Assembly (NCBI GenBank): GCA_003240735.1 | Contig: QFNE01000008.1 | Span: 62,001 to 126,000, forward strand | Source of the DNA: Paracoccus denitrificans | GTDB lineage: Bacteria > Pseudomonadota > Alphaproteobacteria > Rhodobacterales > Rhodobacteraceae | Length of the DNA stretch: 64,000 bases | Direction: 5' to 3' | Part shown: positions 51,332 to 58,767 of the stretch, one piece after another | Position numbering within the stretch: the stretch's first letter is position 1 | Layout: every line of letters starts with the position of its first letter | The notes under the pieces: generated by a model | Database searches by the model: none | What the model saw: only the letters and a program-made list of their open reading frames with translations | Told to the model about the DNA's origin: nothing | Made by a program: the position numbers and the translations under genes

Positions 51332-52297
51332 TCAGGCGCGCAGGCCCGAGAACGTCGCCGGATCAAGGCTCAGCTGCGCGAATGTCGGCCCTTCGGTCAG
51401 CAGGCTGACCGCGTCGTGGGAATGCAGCGATTCCTGATGGCTGGCGATCACCCGGAAGTCCCCGATGCGCGGCTCTTCCAGCAATTGCTGGGCAAATGCG
51501 CGCACGGCGTCCTCGACAAAGATCGGGTTGGCGGCGTTCAGTTCGGCAAACGCCTGCTCATCCTCGCGCTTGACCATGACCTGCGTTTCAGTCGCGACTG
51601 CGCGTCGGCACAGTGCCACCATGTCCTCGAACCACAGCTTTTCGTCGCCCTGCATCACCGCCGAAATCCGCGCGATCGAGCGTTGCGAATGGGGCGTCGC
51701 CAGCTGGCCGCGAGTTTCGCGGGCATGCTCGGACAGCTCCAGCGAACAGGGACAGGTGGATGAGTAGACATAGTCGAAATGGATGATCCGCAGGCGTTCG
51801 CCCGCCTGATCGACCAGCTCCATCGCGATGTCATAGAACTGCCAGCCCGACAGCCCGCTGCGCAGCGAATCGACCCTGACGGGATAGCTGAAGCGCATCT
51901 GGATACGCGCGTCAAAGCTGTCCAGATGTTCCTTGTAATCATCCAGCGCCGCCGCCAGCACACCCAGCGAAAACTGCTTTTCCGCGTGGGCATAGAAGGA
52001 CCGCATGATCCTGCTCATGTTGATCCCCTTACGGTCGGCATCCAGACTGACAGTGCCGGTGACGCTGGTCTCCAGCGTGATTTCGCCGCCATCGGTGCGA
52101 CGATACCGGATCGGCAGGCGGAAATTGGAAATGCCGACATGCTGGATCGGTGCGCGCGCGCCCACGATCAGGCTGGCGGGGCCGTTCTGCAAGTCGGGAA
52201 GCCCAGCACGATAGGCGTCATCCACGCGGAAATCGGAGGGATAGGTCCGGCTGAGCGCAGGATATGCCGCTGTTGGCATCTTGGGATTTTCGGTCAT
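51332..52297 (-). CDS. folE2: GTP cyclohydrolase FolE2 (type IB)
   Basis: A 321-residue enzyme making dihydroneopterin triphosphate for folate and modified-tRNA synthesis. It belongs to the type IB family, which uses several metals rather than strictly zinc. The STCPCSLELSEHARE segment holds the catalytic Cys, and HAEKQFSLGVLAAALDDY and HSHDAVSLLTEGP are typical. ATG at 52297 gives the usual start. No folE1 is seen in the window, so this may be the only GTP cyclohydrolase, which cannot be judged from here. Confidence 0.95.
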   Translation of the reverse strand: MTENPKMPTAAYPALSRTYPSDFRVDDAYRAGLPDLQNGPASLIVGARAPIQHVGISNFRLPIRYRRTDGGEITLETSVTGTVSLDADRKGINMSRIMRSFYAHAEKQFSLGVLAAALDDYKEHLDSFDARIQMRFSYPVRVDSLRSGLSGWQFYDIAMELVDQAGERLRIIHFDYVYSSTCPCSLELSEHARETRGQLATPHSQRSIARISAVMQGDEKLWFEDMVALCRRAVATETQVMVKREDEQAFAELNAANPIFVEDAVRAFAQQLLEEPRIGDFRVIASHQESLHSHDAVSLLTEGPTFAQLSLDPATFSGLRA

Positions 52298-52366
52298 GAC
52301 TGCCCTTTCGCACCCCAAGTGACGGGAACGGCCCAGATATGGGGGCCGCCCCGCGATATTAAAGGC

Positions 52367-53575
52367 TCAGGCGGTGTTGAAGCCAGCCGCACCCAACGCC
52401 TGACGCATATCGGCGATCAGGTCGTCTTCATGCTCCAACCCGATGGACAGACGAACCAGACCGGGCGTGATGCCAAGTTCCGCCTGCTCCTCCGCGCCAA
52501 GGCGCTGGTGGGTCGTTGTCGCGGGATGCGTCACGATGGATTTCGCGTCGCCGAGGTTGTTCGAAATCGACACAAGCTCCAGAGCGTTCAGGAACGCGAA
52601 TGCGGCATCCTTGGACCCCAGATCGAACGCGATCATCGTCCCGCCAGAGCCGATCTGATCGGCCGCAAGCTGATACTGCGGATGGTCTGACAGCCCGGGA
52701 TAGATCACGTGACCAACGCCCTTGACCGCCGACTGCAGCGCGGTGGCAACTGCCAACGCGGCATCGGCCATGGCGCGGACCCGCAAGTCCATCGTCGTCA
52801 GACCGTTCAGCATCAGCCACGCGTTGAACGGGCTGATCGCGCCGCCGGTGTGCTTGATGTAGGGCTCTGCCACCTCGCGCACGAACTGGCGCGTGCCGCA
52901 GATCACGCCGCCCAGTGCGCGGCCGCCGCCATCGACGTGCTTGGTGGTCGAATAGATGACCACATCGGCACCCAGTTCGACTGCACGGGAAAATGTCGGC
53001 GTGATGAAGACGTTGTCGACCACGACGGTGGCCCCGGCTGCGTGGGCGATTTCGCTGATGGCCTTGATGTCCATCACCTCAAGCGTTGGGTTCGACACGG
53101 ACTCGAAAAAGACGCCGCGCGTTCCCGGCGTCACCGCCGCGCGCCATTCGTCCAGCGACGTGCCGTCGACGGTCACCACGTCGACGCCGAATTTCTTCAG
53201 GATATCCAGAACGTAAAGACACGACCCGAACAGCTGGCGCGAGGCGACAAGCCGGTCACCCGGCTTCAGCATCGCCATCAGCGCGCCGTTGACCGCGGCC
53301 ATCCCGGATGCGGTCGCAAACGCATCCTCGGTCCCTTCCAGCGCGGCCATGCGATCTTCGAACATGCGGCTGGTGGGGTTGCCATACCGGGCATAGATGA
53401 ATTCATCCGGGCCCACGTGCTGGAAACGGCCCTCGGCCTGTTCCGCACTGTCATAGGCGAAGCCCTGTGTCAGAAAAAGCGCCTCTGCCATCTCGCCATA
53501 CTGGCTTCGACGGGTGCCGTGGTGAACGGCCTGAGTGCGCGGGTGGCGGCGGTTCTGTGGGGTTTTCTGATCCAT
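52367..53575 (-). CDS. metZ: O-succinylhomoserine sulfhydrylase MetZ
   Basis: A 402-residue PLP enzyme of the Cys/Met metabolism family, making homocysteine by direct sulfhydrylation. ARYGNPTSRMFEDRMAALEG near the start, VVDNVFITPTFSRAVELGADVV, and the PLP Lys in YSTTKHVDGGGRALGG are intact. Alphaproteobacterial MetZ is the closest in form. I looked for a SAM-II riboswitch in the 175-base leader and found none. A nine-base A-run at about 53619-53627 is the only oddity there. Confidence 0.93.
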   Translation of the reverse strand: MDQKTPQNRRHPRTQAVHHGTRRSQYGEMAEALFLTQGFAYDSAEQAEGRFQHVGPDEFIYARYGNPTSRMFEDRMAALEGTEDAFATASGMAAVNGALMAMLKPGDRLVASRQLFGSCLYVLDILKKFGVDVVTVDGTSLDEWRAAVTPGTRGVFFESVSNPTLEVMDIKAISEIAHAAGATVVVDNVFITPTFSRAVELGADVVIYSTTKHVDGGGRALGGVICGTRQFVREVAEPYIKHTGGAISPFNAWLMLNGLTTMDLRVRAMADAALAVATALQSAVKGVGHVIYPGLSDHPQYQLAADQIGSGGTMIAFDLGSKDAAFAFLNALELVSISNNLGDAKSIVTHPATTTHQRLGAEEQAELGITPGLVRLSIGLEHEDDLIADMRQALGAAGFNTA

Positions 53576-53750
53576 GCTGATGGGTTAGCGCCGCCAACGG
53601 CGCCGTGCAACAGGGGCAAAAAAAAACTGTTCACGAAGGCTTGAAAATGCCGATGGCGCGGCTACCTTCCCCCGCAGACCGGGCCCCTCTGGCGATCCGT
53701 GCGGATCGTGATGTCGGTCGCATCACGCAACCCGCATAGGAGAAGATCGA

Positions 53751-54716
53751 ATGGATCTGACTGCGCAGTTTTTGGGACAACCGACTTGGATGTGGGCGAC
53801 ATTTCTTGCTGTCGTGCTGATCCTGCTGGTGCTGGATCTTGGCGTCCTTAACCGTGGCGATCAGGAAATCGGCGTCAAGAAAAGCCTGATCCTGTCTGCT
53901 TTCTACATCACCATGGGTGTGGCTTTCGGCGGCTTCGTCTGGGCCCAGCTTGGCCCCCAACCCGCCGTTGAATACTTGACCGGCTTTGTGGTCGAAAAAT
54001 CGCTGGCGATGGACAACGTCTTCGTCATTGCGACGATCTTCAGCTTTTTTGCCGTTCCGCGCCACCTGCAGCACCGGGTGCTGTTCTGGGGTATTCTAGG
54101 TGTCATCGTCCTGCGCGCGATCATGATCGGCTTTGGCGCGGCGCTGGTTCAGAACTATCACTGGGTTCTTTACATCTTTGCGGCCTTCCTGATCTTCACC
54201 GGCATCAAGATGCTGTTCTCGGATGACGAGGAATCGGACCTCGCCGACAACAAGATGATCGCCTGGCTGTCGCGTCGCCTGCCGGTGACGCCGGGCTTTG
54301 TCGGCAACAAGTTCTTTGTTCGTCAGCAACATGGCGGCAAACTTCGCACTTTCGTCACGCCGCTGTTTCTGGCGCTGATCGTTATCGAAGTCGCCGACCT
54401 GATTTTCGCCGTCGACTCGGTCCCTGCGATCTTTGCGATCACCACCGACCCCTATCTTGTCTATACCTCGAACATCTTTGCCATCCTCGGCCTGCGCGCG
54501 CTCTACTTCGCCTTGGCTGCAGTCCTGCACCGGTTCACCTATCTGAAGCCGGCGCTGGCGATCCTGCTGATCTTCATCGGCTCCAAGGTGTTCGTCGCTG
54601 ACCTGTTCGGGCTGGCCAAGTTCCCGCCGACAATCTCGCTGACCGTGACCTTCGCGATTCTGGCCACTGGTGTCATCATTTCGCTGGTCAAGACGCGCGA
54701 CGCGGCGAAGAAGTGA
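53751..54716 (+). CDS. TerC/Alx-family membrane protein
   Basis: A 321-residue integral membrane protein with about nine helices. Members are linked to manganese export and to metal or tellurite tolerance. The conserved acidic membrane segments VEKSLAMDNVFVIATIF and VEVADLIFAVDSVPAIFAIT are present and define the family. The start ATG follows AGGAG. In many bacteria such genes carry a yybP-ykoY manganese riboswitch. The 100-base leader here lacks its GGGGAGUA motif. Confidence 0.9.
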   Translation: MDLTAQFLGQPTWMWATFLAVVLILLVLDLGVLNRGDQEIGVKKSLILSAFYITMGVAFGGFVWAQLGPQPAVEYLTGFVVEKSLAMDNVFVIATIFSFFAVPRHLQHRVLFWGILGVIVLRAIMIGFGAALVQNYHWVLYIFAAFLIFTGIKMLFSDDEESDLADNKMIAWLSRRLPVTPGFVGNKFFVRQQHGGKLRTFVTPLFLALIVIEVADLIFAVDSVPAIFAITTDPYLVYTSNIFAILGLRALYFALAAVLHRFTYLKPALAILLIFIGSKVFVADLFGLAKFPPTISLTVTFAILATGVIISLVKTRDAAKK

Positions 54717-54771
54717 ACATCTTAGGAACATGGTCTTTGCGTTTCGGATCGTGAGGGTTATGTTGCCCTGA

Positions 54772-57165
54772 ATGAACGGGCACATGATGAACGATAACGA
54801 ATTCGACGCATTCGATGCGGCCACAGCGCCCGTCCCACTTTCGCAGCGTGCGATGGCGGGGCGGGCTGCGCCATATCTGGAAGGGCTCAACCCTGCACAA
54901 AAGCTGGCTGTCGAAAAGCTGGACGGTCCGGTGCTACTGCTGGCGGGGGCCGGCACAGGCAAGACCCGCGCGCTGACGACGCGGCTGGTTCATCTACTGA
55001 CGCTCGGCCGTGCCACCCCGGGCCAGATTCTGGCCGTCACGTTCACCAACAAAGCGGCGAGAGAGATGCGCGACCGCATCGGCCGTTTGCTTGGCCACGC
55101 TGCCGAAGGGATGCCGTGGCTCGGCACGTTCCATTCGGTCAGCGTCAAGATCCTGCGCCGCCACGCCGAACTGGTCGGCGACGCCGATCTGCACCTGAAG
55201 CCCAGTTTCACCATTCTGGACACCGACGACCAGCTGCGTCTGCTGAAGCAGCTGATTTCGGCCCACAACATCGACGAAAAGCGTTGGCCGCCGCGTATGC
55301 TGGCCGGGTTGATCGACGATTGGAAGAACCGCGCCCTCAGCCCCGCCAACGTGCCCTTGGGCGAGGGAGAGGCGTATGATGGCATGGGCGTCCAGCTTTA
55401 CCGCGAATACCAGCGCCGCCTGTTGGAGCTGAACGCCGTCGATTTCGGCGATCTACTGCTCCACTGCGTGATGATTTTCCAGGCCCACCCCGACGTGCTG
55501 AAGTCGTGGCAGGACCGTTTCCGCTATATCCTCGTCGACGAGTATCAGGATACCAACGCGGCGCAGTACCTGTGGCTGCGGCTGCTGGCGCAAAAGCATC
55601 GCAACATCTGCTGTGTGGGCGACGACGACCAGTCGATCTATGGCTGGCGTGGGGCCGAGGTGGGCAACATCCTGCGGTTCGAGAAGGATTTTCCGGGCGC
55701 CGAGGTGATCCGTCTGGAACAGAACTACCGCTCCACCCCGCATATCCTCGCGGCGGCGTCCGGGCTGATCGCGTCGAACAAGGGCCGCCTTGGCAAGACC
55801 CTGTGGACCGAGGCCGAGGGGGGTGAACCTGTCCGCCTGATCGGCCACTGGGACAGCGAAGCTGAAGCCCGCTGGATCGGGGAAGAGATCGAGGCGTTCC
55901 ACGGCGGCCACCGCGCCGCCATCGGCCGACGCAGCCTGAACGACGTGGCGATTCTCGTGCGGGCATCCCACCAGATGCGCGCGTTCGAAGACCGCTTCAT
56001 GACGATCGGCCTGCCCTATCGTGTGATCGGCGGCCCGCGCTTCTATGAGCGGCAGGAGATACGCGATGCGATGGCCTATTTCCGGCTGGCGATCAGCCCG
56101 ACTGATGATCTGGCATTCGAGCGCATCTACAACACCCCCAAACGCGGCTTGGGCGACAAGGCCCTGAAAACCATCCAGGCCGAGGCACGGGAGCGTAACC
56201 TCTCGTTGCTGGAAGGCGGGGCAGCCGCGCTGGCAGCGGATGCGCTGTCAGGCAAGGGCGCCGCCGCTTTGCGGCAGTTCGTCCAGCAGATGGGCCGCTG
56301 GCACGGCGAGACGCTTGATTCAACAACCAACCATGTCGAACTGGCCGAGCGGATTCTTGACGAATCCGGCTATACCGCCATGTGGCAGAACGACAAATCA
56401 CCCGACGCACCGGGCCGGCTGGACAACCTGAAGGAACTGGTCAAGGCGCTGGAAGAGTTCGAAAATCTGCAAGGATTTCTGGAACACGTCGCGCTGGTCA
56501 TGGACACCGAAAGCGGCGAACAGGCCGAACAGGTCAGCATCATGACCCTGCATGCAGCGAAGGGTCTCGAGTACCCCATCGTTTTCTTGCCCGGCTGGGA
56601 GGACGGCCTGTTTCCGTCCCAGCGCAGCATGGACGAATCCGGCCTGAAAGGGTTGGAGGAAGAGCGTCGGCTGGCCTATGTCGGCATCACGCGCGCCGAG
56701 GAATTGGCCACGATCACCTTTGCCGGTAACCGGCGCATGTACGGTCAATGGCAGTCCTCCCTGCCCTCTCGGTTCATTGACGAGCTGCCCGAAGATCACA
56801 TCGATGTGCTGACGCCGCCCGGCCTTTATGGCGGCGGCTTTGGTGCGGCGGCCCAACCGTTTGCGGAATCGGCGATGCATGACCGCGCCAGCCGCGCGGA
56901 CGTCTACAACTCACCGGGCTGGAAGCGGATGCAGGACCGCGTGGCGCAGTATTCCAAGGCCACGCACCGCGCCCCGGTCGTCATCGACCACAATCCCGGC
57001 GAGAAATTTGCCGTGGGGGACCGGGTGTTTCACCAGAAGTTCGGCACCGGGTCCGTCATCGGGATTGCGGAAGACACGCTGACAATCGAATTCCCGGCAG
57101 GGTTCAAGAACGTCAAGGCGTCCTATGTTCAACCGGCGGCAGACGTGGGTGATGTCCCGTTCTGA
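54772..57165 (+). CDS. uvrD: UvrD/PcrA-type ATP-dependent DNA helicase II
   Basis: A 797-residue superfamily 1A 3'-5' helicase acting in excision repair, mismatch repair and removal of RecA filaments. Walker A is GAGTGKTRALTTRL near residue 63, followed by VTFTNKAAREMRDRI, LVDEYQDTNAAQYLWL (Walker B), DDDQSIYGWRGA and TLHAAKGLEYPIVFLPG. The C-terminal KFGTGSVIGIAEDTLTIEF is the PcrA/UvrD RNA-polymerase-binding tail. Start at 54772; ATGs at codons 5 and 6 are possible alternatives. Confidence 0.95.
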   Translation: MNGHMMNDNEFDAFDAATAPVPLSQRAMAGRAAPYLEGLNPAQKLAVEKLDGPVLLLAGAGTGKTRALTTRLVHLLTLGRATPGQILAVTFTNKAAREMRDRIGRLLGHAAEGMPWLGTFHSVSVKILRRHAELVGDADLHLKPSFTILDTDDQLRLLKQLISAHNIDEKRWPPRMLAGLIDDWKNRALSPANVPLGEGEAYDGMGVQLYREYQRRLLELNAVDFGDLLLHCVMIFQAHPDVLKSWQDRFRYILVDEYQDTNAAQYLWLRLLAQKHRNICCVGDDDQSIYGWRGAEVGNILRFEKDFPGAEVIRLEQNYRSTPHILAAASGLIASNKGRLGKTLWTEAEGGEPVRLIGHWDSEAEARWIGEEIEAFHGGHRAAIGRRSLNDVAILVRASHQMRAFEDRFMTIGLPYRVIGGPRFYERQEIRDAMAYFRLAISPTDDLAFERIYNTPKRGLGDKALKTIQAEARERNLSLLEGGAAALAADALSGKGAAALRQFVQQMGRWHGETLDSTTNHVELAERILDESGYTAMWQNDKSPDAPGRLDNLKELVKALEEFENLQGFLEHVALVMDTESGEQAEQVSIMTLHAAKGLEYPIVFLPGWEDGLFPSQRSMDESGLKGLEEERRLAYVGITRAEELATITFAGNRRMYGQWQSSLPSRFIDELPEDHIDVLTPPGLYGGGFGAAAQPFAESAMHDRASRADVYNSPGWKRMQDRVAQYSKATHRAPVVIDHNPGEKFAVGDRVFHQKFGTGSVIGIAEDTLTIEFPAGFKNVKASYVQPAADVGDVPF

Positions 57166-57234
57166 CCGCTTTTCTTCGCCACTGAGTGGCGGTAGAGCCG
57201 CAACCATAGCGTCGCGCCGACAAGGAGCAGGCCA

Positions 57235-57495
57235 TTGTCATCCAAGATCCCATCACCCTGCATCGGCGTCTGCAAGTTCAAGCGTGAAGGGCATTGCATC
57301 GGCTGTTCGATGACCAAGGATCAGAAATCCCTGTTCAAGAAGATCAAGAAGCCAAAGCTCCAACTGGCGTTCATCGACATGCTGATCCATCAGCAATCCG
57401 ACATGGGCAAATACACCCATTGGGTGCGCGTATATCGTCGCCGCTGCGAAAAGAAGGGTGTCGAGCCACCTTTGCGCGACGATACCGCGGCCTGA
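57235..57495 (+). CDS. DUF1289 protein
   Basis: An 86-residue protein of the DUF1289 family. The Cys pattern SPCIGVCKFKREGHCIGC (four cysteines in 18 residues) suggests a metal or Fe-S site and is the family hallmark. The tail is basic. Function of the family is not established to my knowledge. The TTG start at 57235 is supported by AAGGAG seven bases upstream. It lies 69 bases after uvrD and ends at a strong bidirectional terminator. Confidence 0.85.
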   Translation: MSSKIPSPCIGVCKFKREGHCIGCSMTKDQKSLFKKIKKPKLQLAFIDMLIHQQSDMGKYTHWVRVYRRRCEKKGVEPPLRDDTAA

Positions 57496-57501
57496 ACATG
57501 A

Positions 57502-57527
57502 AAAAGGGTCGGCGAACCGACCCTTTT
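57502..57527. terminator. Bidirectional intrinsic terminator between DUF1289 gene and dps
   Basis: AAAAGGGTCGG / CCGACCCTTTT with a CGAA loop gives T-runs in both directions, serving both convergent genes. Confidence 0.92.
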
Positions 57528-57582
57528 CATTCTGCAGGTGGCGGGCTGCCTTAACGGTGGCTGGCTGCCTGCAAATCTAAAC

Positions 57583-58059
57583 TCACGCCTCGATATGGGC
57601 GCGCAGCAGCCAAGCGAACTTCTCGTGGACGCGGCCACGTTCGATCGCGAGATCTTGGGTCAGCAGGTCGCCGTTCTGTTCGGCTACGCTGGCAACGCCA
57701 CCAAGCGTTGCGGCCAGTTGCTCCTCTGCAGCGACCAGAAGACGGATCATTTCCTCGGCCGGAATATGACCGCCGTGGTAATCCTTGACCTTCGAAGTTT
57801 GCAGCATCTTGGTCAGCGAACCTTGGGCGAATACGCCAAGTGCGCGAACACGCTCTGCCAGATCGTCTTCGGCTTGAAAGTGATCTTCGTAGATCGTCTG
57901 GAACAAGACGTGCAGCGAACCCGCTGACATTCCGGTCACGTTCCAGTGGAAATTCTGGGCCAGCTTGGTGCCGACAACCGTTTCGGCAACGGCTTGGTTC
58001 AGCGCTTCGGCGATGGCTTCTTGCGCGGTGGTCGACAGCTGTGCAGCAGTCTGGGTCAT
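57583..58059 (-). CDS. dps: Dps-family DNA-binding ferritin-like protein
   Basis: A 158-residue four-helix protein forming a 12-mer shell that oxidises and stores iron and shields DNA. The ferroxidase segment NFHWNVTGMSAGSLHVLFQT, then YEDHFQAEDDLAERVRALG is intact. The N-terminus is short and not strongly basic, so direct DNA binding is uncertain. ATG at 58059 follows GGAGC at good spacing. The upstream promoter has a 19-bp palindrome between its -35 and -10 elements, fitting iron or redox control. Confidence 0.95.
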   Translation of the reverse strand: MTQTAAQLSTTAQEAIAEALNQAVAETVVGTKLAQNFHWNVTGMSAGSLHVLFQTIYEDHFQAEDDLAERVRALGVFAQGSLTKMLQTSKVKDYHGGHIPAEEMIRLLVAAEEQLAATLGGVASVAEQNGDLLTQDLAIERGRVHEKFAWLLRAHIEA

Positions 58060-58168
58060 GTGAAGCTCCTTGGCAAAAGGCCACGAGATCGTGTCTGCGG
58101 CCAAATCTATCGTTCCCTGCGCAAGATATGGGAAAACGAACGGCCGCTTACAAGGCGTCGCGGCGAAA

Positions 58169-58197
58169 ATAATGTCTGAGTAACTTAGTCAGAACAA
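58169..58197 (-). promoter_or_regulatory. dps promoter with palindromic operator in the spacer
   Basis: Minus-strand TTGTTC (58192-58197) and CATTAT (58169-58174) are 17 bases apart. The 19-bp palindrome TCTGAGTAACTTAGTCAGA (58175-58193, one mismatched pair) fills the spacer, so a bound regulator would block RNA polymerase. A further ACTTAG half-site lies at 58200-58205. Confidence 0.6.
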
Positions 58198-58213
58198 TGA
58201 CTTAGGTCGAATT

Positions 58214-58663
58214 TTAACCTAGCATTTCTATCGGGCAACACTCGGTCAGGCGGGTCGCCAGCCAGCCGATCTGACGCCGGTCCGCGTGTGACAGACGCGA
58301 CCGCAGAAGGAAGTCGCGGCTGTGGATGTCATCGCGACGCACAGCGTCCAGAAGAGAGATCAACCAACGTTCGTCGAACGAAATCGCCTGTTCGCCGGGC
58401 GAATGAATACGGATCGGTTTGGGCGAGCCAGCGCACAGCGCGCGAAGAAGCGCATCGGCATAGGCTTGGGCAGATTCGCTGCGATCAGCGGCCAGCATCG
58501 AACAGGCATGAAACAGGTCAAGCCGTGCCTTGGCCCGACACGACCGGAAAAGCACGCGAAGCCAGTTCAGAACCGCCGTGTTGCGCGGCACCACGCCACC
58601 TGCCGTGTCGATGTCATCGACATGGACGCAATCAACGGGAAGGGCGGACAGGGATGCAGACAA
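58214..58663 (-). CDS. Conserved hypothetical protein, no recognised domain
   Basis: A 149-residue soluble, Arg/Leu/Ala-rich, probably helical protein with several cysteines (near residues 12, 42, 54, 77 and two in TECCPIEMLG). No signal peptide or membrane segment. The TTG start at 58663 is supported by GGAG seven bases before it, and there is no ATG nearby. It lies upstream of dps and downstream of ileS on the same strand, separated from each by apparent regulatory sequence. I do not recognise it. Confidence 0.65.
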   Translation of the reverse strand: MSASLSALPVDCVHVDDIDTAGGVVPRNTAVLNWLRVLFRSCRAKARLDLFHACSMLAADRSESAQAYADALLRALCAGSPKPIRIHSPGEQAISFDERWLISLLDAVRRDDIHSRDFLLRSRLSHADRRQIGWLATRLTECCPIEMLG

Positions 58664-58701
58664 CTTCGGTCTCCGATGCTGTCCGGGATATAGGGTATAA
58701 T

Positions 58702-58750
58702 ACCGCGCCAGTCCAGCCTGACTGTTTTAATCAGGCTTAACCGGCGCGGT
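58702..58750 (-). other. Nested two-stem RNA element after ileS
   Basis: Outer stem ACCGCGCC (58702-58709) with GGCGCGGT (58743-58750), inner stem AGCCTGA (58715-58721) with TCAGGCT (58731-58737) and a 9-base loop. It starts 18 bases after the ileS stop. There is no clear T-tract on either strand. It could be an ileS 3' end structure or a leader for the TTG-start gene at 58214-58663. Confidence 0.45.
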
Positions 58751-58767
58751 TTCTACACCGTCGGAAG

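Noticed and set aside
53645..53750. A yybP-ykoY manganese riboswitch upstream of the TerC-family gene
   Set aside because: The plus strand lacks the GGGGAGUA motif. A vaguely similar GGGGGAAGGTAGCCG string exists only on the opposite strand and is in the wrong orientation.
53576..53750. A SAM-II riboswitch upstream of metZ
   Set aside because: The conserved pseudoknot core of SAM-II could not be found in the leader on the minus strand.
58727..58740. A second CtrA box near ileS (TTAA ... TTAA)
   Set aside because: The two TTAA are six bases apart, not seven, and they are part of a hairpin loop and stem.
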